A DNA stretch of 64,000 bases from an uncultured Ruminococcus sp. (GCA_902768825.1 CACXMR010000001.1:1-64000), one strand, 5' to 3'; positions 1-10,381 are shown, counted from the first letter of the stretch. Notes: generated by a model not told the origin, from the letters alone. Translations and numbers: made by a program.

Positions 1-173
1 CTCTCCTGCTTGGCATCCTCGATAAAACCGCAGGTATTTACTATCACGGCATCGCTCATTGCAGGGTCAGCCACGATCTGATAGCCTGCCTCCTTTAATG
101 AATAGAGCATCATCTCGGCGTCCACCCTGTTTTTTGCACAGCCAAGACTGACCATTCCTACCCTTTCCGCCAT
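1..173 (-). CDS. rimO: Ribosomal protein uS12 methylthiotransferase RimO (partial, N-terminus only)
   Basis: Only the first 57 codons are in the window; the gene runs off the left edge. RimO is a radical-SAM enzyme that methylthiolates an aspartate of ribosomal protein S12. The visible part is the N-terminal MTTase domain with [13 protein letters not shown], where Cys12 and Cys48 (NTCGFIEDA) would be two of the ligands of the auxiliary Fe-S cluster. The CAKNRVD form is typical of RimO rather than MiaB or MtaB. The ATG at 171-173 is preceded by an AGGAGG-type ribosome site. It lies downstream of recA and recX on the same strand. Confidence 0.9.
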   Translation of the reverse strand, partial: MAERVGMVSLGCAKNRVDAEMMLYSLKEAGYQIVADPAMSDAVIVNTCGFIEDAKQE

Positions 174-239
174 CACTTTTCCTCCTCTGTTATCATTAAA
201 AACGACAATAAGACGAATAACCCTCATTTTTTCTGGGGT

Positions 240-860
240 TTATTCGTCATCGTCGCAATAATCTTTCATAGCATTCCTGATATCGTTCCACCCATAGCCC
301 ATGGAACGAAGGGAATTGACTATCCTGTTTCTTCCCTTTTCGTCCTTAGGCACACGGGCATACTTGGTTTCAAGAAGCGCCCTTATCTGATCAGTGGGAT
401 CAGCCTCCATCTCATCCAGGACAGCATCCGCAGTGTCACGGTCAATGCCCTTTTTCATCAGCTCGAAGGCTGCCCTCTGTCTTGAAAAATGCTTATTCCT
501 GATAAGCTGCTCTGCATAATCCCGTGCAAATCTCTCATCATCGATCAAACCCAGGCTCTCAAGGCGTTCAATGGCAGCATCGGCTGCATCCTCTCCAAAA
601 AGAGGGACAAGCTTATCCCTGAGCTCCTTTGCGGTACGGCTGCGGTATTCAATCAGATACAGAGCCTTTTCCTTTGCACGGTTGACCTTTGAGGCTTCTA
701 TCAGCTCATAAAGCTCCTCATCGGTTATCTCGCTTCCCGCTTTGAAGCCCCTGGACGCAAGGGTCAAGGTATCGACGCTGAGTGCATATTCGCCGTCGAT
801 ATAAAGAGCGGTCATTCCCTTTTTTCTTTCCTCAGCCGCAGTAATCAGCATATCACTCAT
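240..860 (-). CDS. recX: Regulatory protein RecX
   Basis: A 206-aa protein of the RecX family, which binds RecA filaments and modulates recombinase activity. The C-terminal two thirds show the repeated three-helix pattern of RecX, including [32 protein letters not shown] and [13 protein letters not shown]. The N-terminal ~55 residues form the beta-rich segment often seen in Firmicute members. Its start overlaps the 3' end of recA by 8 bases, so the two are probably translationally coupled. It is followed by rimO after 66 bases. Confidence 0.9.
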   Translation of the reverse strand: MSDMLITAAEERKKGMTALYIDGEYALSVDTLTLASRGFKAGSEITDEELYELIEASKVNRAKEKALYLIEYRSRTAKELRDKLVPLFGEDAADAAIERLESLGLIDDERFARDYAEQLIRNKHFSRQRAAFELMKKGIDRDTADAVLDEMEADPTDQIRALLETKYARVPKDEKGRNRIVNSLRSMGYGWNDIRNAMKDYCDDDE

Positions 861-2004
861 CGACCATTATGTCAATATCCGCACTTGAAGTCCTTGACTC
901 CACGGGAGCGCTCTGCTCCTGCACCTGCAGCTCCTCTTCCTGCTCAGCATCATCGGCTGAATCCTTTGAGGACTTGCCTGCCTTTGCCTTTGTGCTCTTT
1001 GACGACTTTGCAAAGTTGAACTGATCCTTCTTGGAAAGCACCTCTTCCTCAATCTGCTTTGCTACTTCAGGATTGTCCTTGAGATAAATCTTTGCATTGT
1101 CACGGCCCTGGGCGATCCTGTTGCCGCCGTAGGAGAACCATGCGCCGCTCTTTTTGATGATGTCTATGCTCACGGCAAGATCCAGCAGCTCACCTATCCT
1201 TGAGATGCCCTGACCGTACATTATGTCAAACTCAGCCTCACGGAAGGGCGGGGCTATCTTATTCTTTACGACCTTGGCTCTTGTCCTTGAGCCGATCACC
1301 TCACCGCCCACCTTTATAGAATCGACCCTGCGGATATCAAGGCGCACGGAAGAATAAAACTTGAGGGCACGTCCGCCGGGGGTCGTCTCGGGATTGCCGA
1401 ACATGATGCCCACCTTTTCACGGAGCTGGTTGATGAAAATTGCCACGCAGTTCACCTTTGAAATGGTGCCGGCGAGCTTTCTGAGAGCCTGGGACATGAG
1501 CCTTGCCTGCAGACCCACATGAGAAGCTCCCATCTCCCCCTCGATCTCAGCCTTTGGTGCAAGAGCGGCAACGGAGTCAACCACAATTACATCTATGGCT
1601 CCAGAACGCACAAGAGCCTCAGTGATCTCCAGAGCATCCTCACCTGTGTCGGGCTGGGACACGAGCAGAGAGTCGATATCAACTCCGAGTGCCCTTGCAT
1701 AAACCGGGTCAAGAGCGTGTTCTACATCTATAAACGCAGCCATGCCGCCGTTTTTTTGTCCTTCGGCTATGCAGTGGAGAGCAAGAGTAGTCTTACCCGA
1801 TGACTCAGGGCCGTATATCTCGGTTATTCTTCCCCTCGGAAGACCACCGATGCCGAGAGCCATATCAAGCGAGAGAGAGCCTGTGGATATTGCGTCCACG
1901 TTCATTGCGGCGTTCTGGCCAAGGCGCATCACGGCACCCTTTCCAAACTGCTTTTCTATTTGTGTGAGGGCTGTTTCCAGCGCCTTCTGCCTATCAAATG
2001 CCAT
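853..2004 (-). CDS. recA: Recombinase RecA
   Basis: Homologous recombination and SOS co-protease. Walker [10 protein letters not shown], a Walker B-like [10 protein letters not shown] segment, and the [27 protein letters not shown] L1/L2 DNA-binding region are all present (only named here by their conserved core). The ATG at 2004 (MAFDRQKAL) gives 383 aa and is preferred over an ATG seven codons upstream, which lacks a ribosome site. The last ~50 residues are a Ser/Lys- then Glu/Gln-rich tail, longer and more charged than in many RecA proteins. A sigma-A type promoter lies at 2053-2081. I saw no convincing LexA box of the Firmicute GAAC-N4-GTTC form. Confidence 0.98.
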   Translation of the reverse strand: MAFDRQKALETALTQIEKQFGKGAVMRLGQNAAMNVDAISTGSLSLDMALGIGGLPRGRITEIYGPESSGKTTLALHCIAEGQKNGGMAAFIDVEHALDPVYARALGVDIDSLLVSQPDTGEDALEITEALVRSGAIDVIVVDSVAALAPKAEIEGEMGASHVGLQARLMSQALRKLAGTISKVNCVAIFINQLREKVGIMFGNPETTPGGRALKFYSSVRLDIRRVDSIKVGGEVIGSRTRAKVVKNKIAPPFREAEFDIMYGQGISRIGELLDLAVSIDIIKKSGAWFSYGGNRIAQGRDNAKIYLKDNPEVAKQIEEEVLSKKDQFNFAKSSKSTKAKAGKSSKDSADDAEQEEELQVQEQSAPVESRTSSADIDIMVDE

Positions 2005-2052
2005 TTCCTGTTCCCGTCCTTTCATTCTTGGGATTATCCTTGCGATGATCTA

Positions 2053-2081
2053 ATTATACAATTATTTCATAAAATTTGCAA
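2053..2081 (-). promoter_or_regulatory. recA promoter
   Basis: On the minus strand, TTGCAA (2076-2081) and TATAAT (2053-2058) are separated by 17 bases, about 50 bases upstream of the recA start. This matches a vegetative sigma-A promoter and gives recA its own transcription start, separate from yqhQ-prmC. Confidence 0.65.
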
Positions 2082-2101
2082 CACAAAAAGACCCTCAGCA
2101 C

Positions 2102-2950
2102 CTACCTTTTAGTCCCAATTATTACCCTATCAAGGCACTGTATATCCTTTACAGTCCTGATATTGCAAAAGCCCTGAGCTCTGAGGAGCTTTGTCACCGC
2201 CTGAGCCTGGCTTTCTCCGATCTCAAGGCTGATAGTTCCTCCGCTTCTGAGCTTAACGGCCCATTTTTCCGCAATGCAGCGGTAGAAGTCCAGTCCGTCA
2301 GTGCCCCCGTCCAGAGCTGTCTCCGGCTCGAACTGCACCTCTCTTTGCAATGTAGGGATAACCTCCCTCTCGATGTAAGGGGGATTTGATATCAAAGCGT
2401 CAAAGCTTTCGTCCTCAAATTTGTCATAACACAGAAAAATATCGCCCTGCAGAGCCCTGACACCTGCGGCTCCATGGCAAGCGATATTTTTTTCAAGATA
2501 TTCATATGCTTTACTTTCCTTTTCTATGGCAATCACAGTGCAGCCCCTGACAAGCTCTGAAAGGGTGATGGCTATTATGCCGCTGCCGGAACACAGCTCC
2601 AGCACCTTAGGATTCTTTATTCCCCTGATTTCCTCAATGCATTCACGGACGCACACCTCTGTATCGTCCCTCGGAATAAGCACACCTCTGCCTACAAGGT
2701 ATTCTCCGCCCATAAACTCCCATTTGCCCAGGATGTATTGCAGCGGTTCTCCCCTGCCTCTGCGCTCAATGGCAGAAAGCAGGGTTTCCTCCTCCTCATG
2801 GCAAAGCTCTCTGTCCCTTTCCTCCGTCATGCGGAATCTGTCAAGGCCAAAGAGCCCCTCAAACATCAGCCTTGCCTCATATTCGGGAGAATCATTTCCC
2901 CGCTCCCTGAGACGGCTCACTGTCATTGTCAAAGCATCCCTTACGGTCAT
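2102..2950 (-). CDS. prmC: Release factor glutamine methyltransferase PrmC
   Basis: A 282-aa SAM-dependent N5-glutamine methyltransferase that modifies the GGQ motif of peptide-chain release factors. It has an N-terminal helical domain, a Rossmann core with LELCSGSGIIAI for SAM binding, and the diagnostic NPPYIE motif that holds the substrate glutamine. Its start overlaps the stop of the upstream yqhQ gene by 4 bases (ATGA). The yqhQ-prmC pairing is common in Firmicutes; prfA, often next to prmC, is not in this window. Confidence 0.93.
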   Translation of the reverse strand: MTVRDALTMTVSRLRERGNDSPEYEARLMFEGLFGLDRFRMTEERDRELCHEEEETLLSAIERRGRGEPLQYILGKWEFMGGEYLVGRGVLIPRDDTEVCVRECIEEIRGIKNPKVLELCSGSGIIAITLSELVRGCTVIAIEKESKAYEYLEKNIACHGAAGVRALQGDIFLCYDKFEDESFDALISNPPYIEREVIPTLQREVQFEPETALDGGTDGLDFYRCIAEKWAVKLRSGGTISLEIGESQAQAVTKLLRAQGFCNIRTVKDIQCLDRVIIGTKR

Positions 2951-3912
2951 CTGATCAGATCCTCTCCGTTTTCAGGGATGACATCCTCCATAGCCTTTAT
3001 AGCCACCTCTATCATATCATCCTCCGGCTCCTTTGTGGTAAGGTGCTGCATCCACATTCCGGGAGCTGCGATTATCCTTGTGATCACGTTATCATGCCTG
3101 CCGCAGACCCTGATAAGCTCATAGCCGATACCCACGGTGACAGGCAGCAGGGCAAATTTTATCGAGGACCTGAGCCACACATCAGTAAACGGTATGAACA
3201 GACCGATGAGTATGCCCACCAACAGCATGAGAACGATAAAGCTTGTGCCGCACCTGGGGTGGAAGCGGCTCTGCTTCCTGACATTTTCCACGGTAAGCTC
3301 CAGCTCATGCTCATAGCAGAAGATAGTCTTATGCTCGGCACCGTGATATTGAAATACCCTCTTGATGTCCTTATTAAGGGTCACCAGAGCCATATATACC
3401 AGGAAAAGGATTATCCTGAGAATGCCCTCAAAGGCAGATCTCCATATTATGTGGTCGTTAAGTGCGGGCACTGCCGACGACAGCAGGTTAAAAAGCCACG
3501 TGGGCACAAAGAAGAATACGGCAATGCAAAAAAGCACCGCAAGCACTGTCGCCGCTCCCATGATAAAGCCCACACCCTTTTCTCCCAGGTGCTTGTCCAG
3601 CCATTTGTCAAATTTGCTCATTTCCTCCTCAGGAACATCCTCGGCGTCGTCCATAGCCTTATCAGCGGACATCATCAGCGCCTTGTTGCCGGTAACAAGC
3701 GAGTCTATCATTCCGGCGACACCCCTGAGAATCGGCAGCCTGAGAAGCTTATACTTTTTAGTCAGGTTGAGCGGCTCTATTTCTTCAAGCTCAATCGTGC
3801 CGTCAGCCTTCCTGACGCCCACTGTTGTTTTCATCGGACCTCTCATCATTATCCCCTCCATCAGCGCCTGACCGCCGATAGATGTGATCTTCTTTGTTTT
3901 TTCCCTTTTCAT
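2947..3912 (-). CDS. yqhQ: DUF1385 membrane protein (YqhQ family)
   Basis: A 321-aa integral membrane protein of the DUF1385/YqhQ family, whose biochemical role is not established. The family signature SIGGQALMEGIMMRGP sits near the N-terminus, and YHGAEHKTIFCYE and RFHPRCGTSF are seen in the middle. About four hydrophobic segments follow. It overlaps prmC by 4 bases and sits 48 bases downstream of the histidine kinase gene, so it may be at the end of the same transcript. Confidence 0.88.
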   Translation of the reverse strand: MKREKTKKITSIGGQALMEGIMMRGPMKTTVGVRKADGTIELEEIEPLNLTKKYKLLRLPILRGVAGMIDSLVTGNKALMMSADKAMDDAEDVPEEEMSKFDKWLDKHLGEKGVGFIMGAATVLAVLFCIAVFFFVPTWLFNLLSSAVPALNDHIIWRSAFEGILRIILFLVYMALVTLNKDIKRVFQYHGAEHKTIFCYEHELELTVENVRKQSRFHPRCGTSFIVLMLLVGILIGLFIPFTDVWLRSSIKFALLPVTVGIGYELIRVCGRHDNVITRIIAAPGMWMQHLTTKEPEDDMIEVAIKAMEDVIPENGEDLIR

Positions 3913-3960
3913 TCTTCCACTCCTTTAATCAGATCCGCACAAGGCAAGCTTCCTTTGGGA

Positions 3961-5391
3961 TCACACCTTGTTTCCTTCCTCCTGTCCGGGAAGGGTATCC
4001 TGCTTAGGCGGCATTATCGGTATCCTGATGGTAACCGTCGTGCCTTCGTTTTCAACGCTGTCGATATCGAGACTGCCCTTGTGGAGCTTAACGATCTCAT
4101 CCGCCACCGCAAGACCAATGCCTGAGCCTCTTACGGTCTGGTTAGCTTTATAGAATTTCTGCTTTATCTTAGGCAGATGCTGTGCAGGGATACCGCAGCC
4201 GTTATCGGCAATAACGATCACGATATTATCACCCTCCTGCTCGATGCTGACATTCACCACGCCTCCCTCAGGGGAGTATTTGAGGGCATTGTCGATGATA
4301 TTGATAAACACCTGTCTGAGTCTGTTTCTGTCACCGATAACAGGGGGGAGCATTTCCGGTTCATCATAGACTATATGCTTGTTTTCGGCATTTGCCCTCT
4401 CCCTCTGCATATAGATGGATTCATCCAGCTCTGCAAGAATGTCTATCCTGTCCATTATGAGGACCATCCTGTCCTCCTGTATCCTTGAAAAGTCAAGCAC
4501 CTCTTCAACGATGCCGTTAAGTCTCTCGGTCTCCTTTATGATTATGCTCATGCCCTTCTGGACTGTCTTGAGATCACGGAAGCCGTCAAGCTGCATAGTC
4601 TCAGCCCAGCCCTTTATCGCCGTAAGCGGGGTCCTCAGCTCATGGGACACCGATGATATAAAATCGTTTTTGAGCTTATCGGCAGTGCCCAGCTCTCCTG
4701 CCATATAATTGATGGTATCGCACAGGTCGCCGATCTCATCGTCATAAAACTTGTTTATCCTTGCATCAAAATCTCCCTGGGCTATGCGCTTGGCTGTAGT
4801 GCTGATCTCCTGCACCGGCCGCACAATAGAGCGCAGGAAGTATGTGCTGGAAAGGAAAATGAAAAACAATATCAGCACACCCACAAGGCAGATAACGGAT
4901 ATGGATATAAATATCTTCCTGTCGGCCTCCTCCAGAGACACCACATATCTTATTGCGCCGATCTGCTCATTGTTATCGTCATAGATGACCCTTGTAAGAG
5001 CCATGACGTTTTCGCCTGAGTTGAGGCTGCCATGCCAGTCAGCATACTCATCCTCGCTTTTTAATGCGGCGTTATAGTCCGGCATACTCTGATTGTTGTC
5101 AGGAGCAAAGCCGGTGGAGGTTATGACCACCTTGCCCTCCTCGTTGATGACCATGAGCTCCATAAGCTCCTTGTCAGGAAAGTTTTCCACATACACTCTT
5201 GCCGTCCTGATGAAGTCGTCCTTGTCGCTAAAAATATTTACAAGCTCAGAAGCTCTGCCGTTGAGGATCTGGCATATCCCTCTGTAGTATGAGTTTTGTA
5301 TTACAATGGCAAAGGACACCACCAACACAAAAAGGATGATAAGTATAACGCCGAAGGTGTTGATCAGCCATCTTTTTGTAATTCCTCTCAT
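3961..5391 (-). CDS. Sensor histidine kinase (HAMP, HisKA, HATPase)
   Basis: A 476-aa transmembrane sensor kinase. An N-terminal helix (about 14-36) and a second helix (about 160-182) bracket an extracellular sensor of roughly 125 residues. A HAMP linker follows, then HisKA with the phospho-acceptor His in SSVSHELRTPLTAIKG, then HATPase_c with N box IINIIDNALKYSP-like, G1 DNGCGIP and G2 GSGIGLAV. It is encoded 50 bases downstream of an OmpR-type regulator, its probable partner. The ligand is unknown. The order regulator-kinase after a large lipoprotein suggests an envelope signal. Confidence 0.92.
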   Translation of the reverse strand: MRGITKRWLINTFGVILIILFVLVVSFAIVIQNSYYRGICQILNGRASELVNIFSDKDDFIRTARVYVENFPDKELMELMVINEEGKVVITSTGFAPDNNQSMPDYNAALKSEDEYADWHGSLNSGENVMALTRVIYDDNNEQIGAIRYVVSLEEADRKIFISISVICLVGVLILFFIFLSSTYFLRSIVRPVQEISTTAKRIAQGDFDARINKFYDDEIGDLCDTINYMAGELGTADKLKNDFISSVSHELRTPLTAIKGWAETMQLDGFRDLKTVQKGMSIIIKETERLNGIVEEVLDFSRIQEDRMVLIMDRIDILAELDESIYMQRERANAENKHIVYDEPEMLPPVIGDRNRLRQVFINIIDNALKYSPEGGVVNVSIEQEGDNIVIVIADNGCGIPAQHLPKIKQKFYKANQTVRGSGIGLAVADEIVKLHKGSLDIDSVENEGTTVTIRIPIMPPKQDTLPGQEEGNKV

Positions 5392-5441
5392 CCATCTACC
5401 CCCTTATCACCGGAAGAAAAACACTAAGTCTCTTTTCAGGC

Positions 5442-6152
5442 TCAGTCATTTCCTCCCTCCCACTTATAGCCAAGTCCCCAGACAGTGACTATATACTTAG
5501 GTGATGAAGGTGTATCCTCTATTTTCATGCGCAGGCGCCGGATGTTCACATCCACGATCTTTTCCTCGCCCACATAGGCCTCGCCCCATACATATTTGAG
5601 GATTGCACTTCTGTCCAGAGCCTTCCCCGGATTTGAGAAAAAGTATTCCATTATCTGGAACTCTACCTGAGTAAGCTCTATCAGTCTGCCGTTTTTCATG
5701 AGGGAATGGTTCTTTAGGTTAAGAACGAAGATGCCTGACTTGATCTCCTCCCTAAAATTGTTTTCCATGCGCATTTCGGCGATGGCAAGACGTCTGTAGA
5801 GTGCGTCCACCCTTGCCACAAGCTCCGTGGGACTGAAGGGCTTTGTTATGTAGTCGTCAGCTCCCAGCATCAGTCCGGACACCTTGTCCATTTCCTGAGT
5901 GCGGGCTGAGAGCATGATTATTCCCAGATTACCGTTGCGCTTGCGCAGATCCTTGCAGACCTGCAGTCCGTCCTTTCCGGGCATCATTATATCAAGGATG
6001 GCTATGTCAAAATTGCCGTTTGCGGCTTCATATTTTTCGATGGCATCAATGCCGTTTTCCGCTTCTGTCACGGTATATCCGCCTCGCTCAAGGTTGATTA
6101 CCACAAACTCCCTGATGGCGGTCTCGTCCTCTGCCACAAGTATCTTTTTCAT
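5442..6152 (-). CDS. OmpR/PhoB-family response regulator
   Basis: A 236-aa two-domain regulator. The receiver begins KKILVAEDETAIREF, with acidic residues DE, phospho-acceptor Asp in AILDIMMPGKDG and the conserved Lys in ITKPFSP. The C-terminal winged helix contains LTQVEFQIMEYF and DVNIRRLRMKIE, typical of PhoB-type DNA binding. It lies between a Ser-rich lipoprotein (49-base gap upstream) and its likely kinase (50-base gap downstream). Its target promoters cannot be deduced here. Confidence 0.93.
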   Translation of the reverse strand: MKKILVAEDETAIREFVVINLERGGYTVTEAENGIDAIEKYEAANGNFDIAILDIMMPGKDGLQVCKDLRKRNGNLGIIMLSARTQEMDKVSGLMLGADDYITKPFSPTELVARVDALYRRLAIAEMRMENNFREEIKSGIFVLNLKNHSLMKNGRLIELTQVEFQIMEYFFSNPGKALDRSAILKYVWGEAYVGEEKIVDVNIRRLRMKIEDTPSSPKYIVTVWGLGYKWEGGND

Positions 6153-6201
6153 TTTTTGACCTCTCTTTACATCTTATGATATGATTATCTGCAGTCTGCC
6201 G

Positions 6202-7989
6202 TCATATCAGATAAACGGAACCCTGCAGCTCGCTTTCGGTTAGATTGAGAGCTTCATCGGCACTGGTCACAAACAGCTGGGCAGCAAAGACAGCCTTGCT
6301 TTTTTCACTGTTCAGGTCAAGCCGGATCTTCCCCTCCTGACTGCTTTCCTTCCATTGCTGCTCGTTGAGCCTGCTGATAGTCAGCAATTTGTCTCCGGTA
6401 GACGATGTCTTTGTGTTCCACAGGAAGAAGGTCATTTCTCTGGTTTCGGCATCGCTTCGTGCCGTTACCGTGCCGACCCATCTTTCCGGCATTACAAAAT
6501 AATAACCGTCCTTCAGGTTCATCACAGTATTCATTGACACATGAGGCCTCTGCTCTCCTGCGTCAAAATTACACCATGCGGTCAGATTGCACACTGAAGC
6601 AGGCGCTTCATCCGCAGCGGCGCTCATGGGTGTGGAAACCGGCACCTCTATGACATCGTCTCCGTCAATGTCCCTTGAAAACACCGCCTCTGTCCTGAGG
6701 GTAGAATTGACATAGGTGCTGCCGTCCTTCCTGCGGGCTATGGGATCGATCAGTTCGTCCCTGCGGTTGTCATAGTAGACCATCTGGGTACAGATCGTAT
6801 TGTCACTGCGCTTGCAGTCTATCACAACGCCCTTCCGGTTCATAGGGGTGTTGGCGTCAATAGGCTTTGGGGGATTCTTATCCGTGCTGCTCTCGGAGGT
6901 GCTGCTGCTCTCCTCCGGCACAGAAGCTTCACTCTCAGGCTTGCTTTCCGTATCCTGGGAAACCTCTGTTTTCTGAGAGCTCTCGTCCTCAGAGGATTGT
7001 TCGGAGCTTTCCTGAACAGACACGGTGCTCTCTTCGCTGTTCTCATCATCCGATGACTCTTCCTCATTCCCGGAGGACTCGCTCTCATCAGACGACTCAG
7101 GTTTAGCCACGCTGCTCTCGTCAGAAGCCTCAATATCCGAACTCTCATCGGCACTGTCTTCTGCAGAGCTGCTTTCTTCATCGCCGCTCTCCCCTGAGGA
7201 TACCGATGAATTATCCGCTCTTGCCCCGCTTGCCGTACCCTTTACCTCCGGGGGCGGTACTGTAGTGTTTATCGCCACATCTCCCACAACGATGTTAGAA
7301 AAGGCGATGACCTCCGGATCCAATTCCATGGAATACTTGCCAACAGGTCTTTTGTCCTGATCCGAGTATTGCAACAATGTGGCCACAGAGGGAGTCTCCT
7401 GGGTGCTGAGGGACAAAAGCACAATGTCATCTGTGGAATCACTTGTCATATCAACTATGGCAAGGTCATCATAGGTCTCGTCTATTGACATCTCATAGAC
7501 CTCCTCCGAATCGAAGGAATAGGCCGTCAGTGACTTTTGTGCCGAATTGTAGCTTGTCCAGCCGATTATGATTTCCTCACGCTTATCCGCATTCAGGTCG
7601 CAAAAAAGCACCCGATCCACGCCGGAGCTGTTATTGGTGTATGTTCCCAGGCATTTCCACTGGTTGCCGTCAAAGGCAATGATCGACACATTCAGCTTTG
7701 CGTCGTTTTCCGTAGAGTAGAGAGCAAGGGCATACTCATTGTCTGTATCCTCGTTTCTGAGAGTGATGGCAGAACGGTTGACTCCCTTCTGGGGATACTT
7801 GAGATTGTAGCTTCCCCCTGCCTCACGGGAGATTATTTCCTGTATTGCCGCCTTATCCCCAGTAGGTCTCGGAGGCCGGAGCAGAGAGTTTCCGTCTGCG
7901 GTGAATCCCGAGCATCCGCTTGCACAAACGATTAACGCCGACAAGGTGGGCAGCAAGATTTTTTTAGCTTTCCTCAACAACTTTATCAT
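6202..7989 (-). CDS. Ser/Glu-rich lipoprotein with FG-GAP-like repeats
   Basis: A 595-aa predicted lipoprotein. The N-terminus has a basic region, a hydrophobic core and a lipobox ASGC at about residue 26. Residues ~110-215 contain FG-GAP/VCBS-like phrases such as [14 protein letters not shown] and [16 protein letters not shown] long low-complexity Ser/Glu/Asp linker spans about 255-380 and is followed by a C-terminal domain with [12 protein letters not shown]. Its 5' end overlaps trmB by 26 bases and it precedes a two-component pair, so it could be an accessory envelope protein of that system. I do not recognise a catalytic function. Confidence 0.75.
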   Translation of the reverse strand: MIKLLRKAKKILLPTLSALIVCASGCSGFTADGNSLLRPPRPTGDKAAIQEIISREAGGSYNLKYPQKGVNRSAITLRNEDTDNEYALALYSTENDAKLNVSIIAFDGNQWKCLGTYTNNSSGVDRVLFCDLNADKREEIIIGWTSYNSAQKSLTAYSFDSEEVYEMSIDETYDDLAIVDMTSDSTDDIVLLSLSTQETPSVATLLQYSDQDKRPVGKYSMELDPEVIAFSNIVVGDVAINTTVPPPEVKGTASGARADNSSVSSGESGDEESSSAEDSADESSDIEASDESSVAKPESSDESESSGNEEESSDDENSEESTVSVQESSEQSSEDESSQKTEVSQDTESKPESEASVPEESSSTSESSTDKNPPKPIDANTPMNRKGVVIDCKRSDNTICTQMVYYDNRRDELIDPIARRKDGSTYVNSTLRTEAVFSRDIDGDDVIEVPVSTPMSAAADEAPASVCNLTAWCNFDAGEQRPHVSMNTVMNLKDGYYFVMPERWVGTVTARSDAETREMTFFLWNTKTSSTGDKLLTISRLNEQQWKESSQEGKIRLDLNSEKSKAVFAAQLFVTSADEALNLTESELQGSVYLI

Positions 7990-8659
7990 CCTCCGTAGGA
8001 AGGTCGGTTTTGACTGCTATCAGAAATTTTATCTTTATTCCTTCGTCAGAAAACATCTTTTCATGCTCTGTAACAATATTATGCTCATATCCTGAATTGT
8101 GAAGATCGTATGTAATATACCTTATACTAAACCCGCACTCCTCAAAATATCCCAGACTCTCCCGAAAAAGCTCGTCGTCATCCGTCTTGAAGTGTATCTC
8201 TCCTGCATCCTTCAGAAATGCCCGATATTTCATCAGCTGGCGGGTATGGGTCAGTCTGCGTTTTTTGTGCTTGGGACGGGGCCACGGGTTGCAGAAGTTG
8301 ATATAGATCCTGTCCGCCACGTCATCCTGCCCAAGCATCATGTCTATCCTCTCGATATTGTGAGCGGCAAGGACCACATTATCCGGCTCCCTGCCGCCTT
8401 CCTTATAGATCTTTTCCACATTCCTCTTTGCAAGACCCAGCATCTCATACTTTATATCCACGGCAAGATAATTGTGCTCCGGGTCGCAAAAGGCTGCCTT
8501 TGACACAAAGCCGCCCTTGCCGCAGCCCAGCTCAATATAAAGCGGCTGCTGCTTTTTATAGCGGCTGCTCCAATGATTTTTGAGAAGGTCGGGTTCCTTT
8601 TCAAAAAAACTACTTGCCTCAAGCTCCGGTCTTGCCCAGGGTTTATGCCTTATCCTCAT
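7964..8659 (-). CDS. trmB: tRNA (guanine-N7-)-methyltransferase TrmB
   Basis: A 231-aa SAM-dependent enzyme that makes m7G46 in tRNA. The sequence has [15 protein letters not shown] for SAM binding, [16 protein letters not shown], and the family motif [17 protein letters not shown] followed by FKTDDDELF. The ATG at 8659 ([15 protein letters not shown]) is chosen because AGGA lies nine bases upstream; two ATGs just upstream are alternatives. The 3' end overlaps the following lipoprotein gene. Confidence 0.95.
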   Translation of the reverse strand: MRIRHKPWARPELEASSFFEKEPDLLKNHWSSRYKKQQPLYIELGCGKGGFVSKAAFCDPEHNYLAVDIKYEMLGLAKRNVEKIYKEGGREPDNVVLAAHNIERIDMMLGQDDVADRIYINFCNPWPRPKHKKRRLTHTRQLMKYRAFLKDAGEIHFKTDDDELFRESLGYFEECGFSIRYITYDLHNSGYEHNIVTEHEKMFSDEGIKIKFLIAVKTDLPTEDDKVVEES

Positions 8660-8846
8660 TTTCTTCATTCCTGTCATTTTGCGCTGCAGTCCTCAGGGAC
8701 ATACAGGGCTACAATTTTTCGTTATCCTTCATTGTATCAGATTATTTCCACAGGTTTTTTCTTTATAAGAATTATAACGTCATTATCTTAAATTTTCCCC
8801 GGCCTGATCACAAAATTTGCATAACCTTCCTGAAAGGCTGTCAGCT

Positions 8847-9308
8847 TCAATTATTCTGCTTGCTGGCACAGAGCACAATAAACAGCAGGCTGACCAGAAG
8901 ATAGGCAAAGAAAAACGCTGTCATGCCAACCGTTACTGCTGCTATAACAGAGCCTGCGGCAAGATCAGTGGAAATCGCCAGAAATGATGAGATTATAGTC
9001 CCGATAATGCCAAAGAACAATCCTCCCAGGTGGCACCTGATACAGCCCTTTGTCCGGGAATTGTCACCTGAAAACAAGGCTGCCGCTGTCACGAGCCCGA
9101 GAGCCGCAAGACCTGTGATGAGGCTCGTCAGCACAGCCGGGAACATTGCAGTGAGCAGAGAATTGATAAACAGAAGAACCACCAACGCCGCAAACACAAG
9201 TCCGGAAATGATGCCCACCAATATCATCATGCCGTTCCTGCATCTGGAACAAATGTCTGTGGTGCTACTCGAAACGTACTGCCCGTTATAGTCATAGTCA
9301 CACATCAT
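8847..9308 (-). CDS. Small polytopic membrane protein, function unknown
   Basis: A hydrophobic protein of about 153 aa, starting at the ATG at 9308 (MMCDYDYNGQ), nine bases after a GGAG site. A longer open frame extends to 9443 but crosses the promoter region of map. The N-terminus has a Cys pair (DICSRCRNG), then about five hydrophobic segments. A Cys/His stretch (KGCIRCHLGGLFFG) sits in the middle. It resembles small DUF4190-like or zinc-ribbon-tethered membrane proteins only in general character. No function is assigned. Confidence 0.6.
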   Translation of the reverse strand: MMCDYDYNGQYVSSSTTDICSRCRNGMMILVGIISGLVFAALVVLLFINSLLTAMFPAVLTSLITGLAALGLVTAAALFSGDNSRTKGCIRCHLGGLFFGIIGTIISSFLAISTDLAAGSVIAAVTVGMTAFFFAYLLVSLLFIVLCASKQNN

Positions 9309-9342
9309 GTTTTTCATCTCCAATTCAGGTTTTTTGTCTCCA

Positions 9343-9368
9343 AAGGAGCACCCTGCAGAAGGCTCCTT
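9343..9368 (-). promoter_or_regulatory. Inverted repeat in leader of the small membrane protein gene
   Basis: AAGGAGC (9343-9349) and GCTCCTT (9362-9368) form a perfect 7-bp inverted repeat with a 12-base loop, just upstream of the preferred start at 9308. In the minus-strand RNA one arm contains an SD-like AAGGAG. Its role is unknown; it may be an mRNA hairpin. Confidence 0.35.
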
Positions 9369-9402
9369 CCCTAACATAATATGAAAAGCATGCTCAGGTG
9401 TG

Positions 9403-9431
9403 TTTACATTTTTGAAATAAGCGAGTATAAT
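9403..9431 (+). promoter_or_regulatory. map promoter
   Basis: TTTACA (9403-9408) and TATAAT (9426-9431) with 17-base spacing, a good sigma-A promoter 60 bases upstream of map. A small GGAGG/CCTCC hairpin (9444-9461) lies in the predicted leader. Confidence 0.75.
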
Positions 9432-9491
9432 ATAAGCAAACAAGGAGGACTATGCTCCTCCCTGAAAATGTAAAGAAAAGGGTTTGGGAAT

Positions 9492-10367
9492 ATGGCAAAC
9501 AAGATCGGCAGAAACGATCCCTGCTGGTGCGGCAGCGGAAAAAAGTACAAAAAATGTCACGAGGAATTTGACGACAGGATAGCTATTTACAGATCAGAAG
9601 GACATATCGTGCCTGATCACAGCATAATCAAGACTCCTGAGCAGATCGAAGGTATCAGAGAGAGCTGCAAGATAAACATTGCGGTGCTTGACTATGTGGC
9701 TGAGAATATCCGTGAAGGTATGACAACTCAGGAAATAGACGATCTTGTTTCGCAAAAGACCGCCGAGCTGGGAGGTATACCTGCCCCACTCAATTATGAG
9801 GGCTATCCTAAGAGCGTGTGCACCTCTATCAACGAGGTGGTCTGCCACGGAATACCTTCAGACAAGGTAGTGCTGAAGGACGGAGACATCATTAATGTTG
9901 ACGTATCCACCATTTACAAGGGTTACTTTTCAGATTCGTCCCGTATGTTCTGTATCGGAAACGTAAGCCCCGAAAAGAAAAAGCTGGTTGAAGTGGTCAA
10001 GGAGTGCGTGGAGCTTGGCCTTGAAAAGGTAAAGCCCTGGACTTTCCTGGGGGACATGGGACAGGCCGTAAACGACCATGCAAAGGCTAACGGCTACAGC
10101 GTGGTGCGTGAAATAGGCGGTCACGGAGTGGGACTGGAGTTTCACGAGGATCCCTGGGTGAGCTATGTGTCCAAGGCCGGCGAAGAAATGCTGCTGGTGC
10201 CCGGAATGATCTTTACTATCGAGCCGATGGTAAACATGGGCACTCACCGGGTCTATGTGGACAAGGAAGACAACTGGACGATCTATACCGCTGACAAAAA
10301 GCCCTCAGCCCAGTGGGAAATCATGGTCCTTGTTACAGAGGACGGACACGAGGTATTGGCATACTGA
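9492..10367 (+). CDS. map: Type I methionine aminopeptidase with N-terminal SEC-C zinc motif
   Basis: A 291-aa enzyme that removes the initiator methionine from nascent proteins. Residues 1-30 form a SEC-C zinc-binding motif (GRNDPCWCGSGKKYKKCH), a fusion known in several Firmicute MetAPs. The catalytic domain supplies the usual two-metal ligands: Asp in INVDVSTIYKG, Asp in YFSDSSRMF, His in GGHGVGLEFHEDP, Glu in FTIEPMVNMG and Glu in QWEIMVLVTEDG. It is a single-gene unit between its own promoter and a strong terminator. Confidence 0.96.
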   Translation: MANKIGRNDPCWCGSGKKYKKCHEEFDDRIAIYRSEGHIVPDHSIIKTPEQIEGIRESCKINIAVLDYVAENIREGMTTQEIDDLVSQKTAELGGIPAPLNYEGYPKSVCTSINEVVCHGIPSDKVVLKDGDIINVDVSTIYKGYFSDSSRMFCIGNVSPEKKKLVEVVKECVELGLEKVKPWTFLGDMGQAVNDHAKANGYSVVREIGGHGVGLEFHEDPWVSYVSKAGEEMLLVPGMIFTIEPMVNMGTHRVYVDKEDNWTIYTADKKPSAQWEIMVLVTEDGHEVLAY

Positions 10368-10381
10368 GATCTGACCATAAA

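Noticed and set aside
2026..2100. LexA/SOS box upstream of recA
   Set aside because: No GAAC-N4-GTTC-type palindrome seen; only a sigma-A promoter.
2926..4125. Plus-strand open frame of 399 codons
   Set aside because: Antisense to yqhQ and the histidine kinase 3' end, no ribosome site, composition of a shadow frame.
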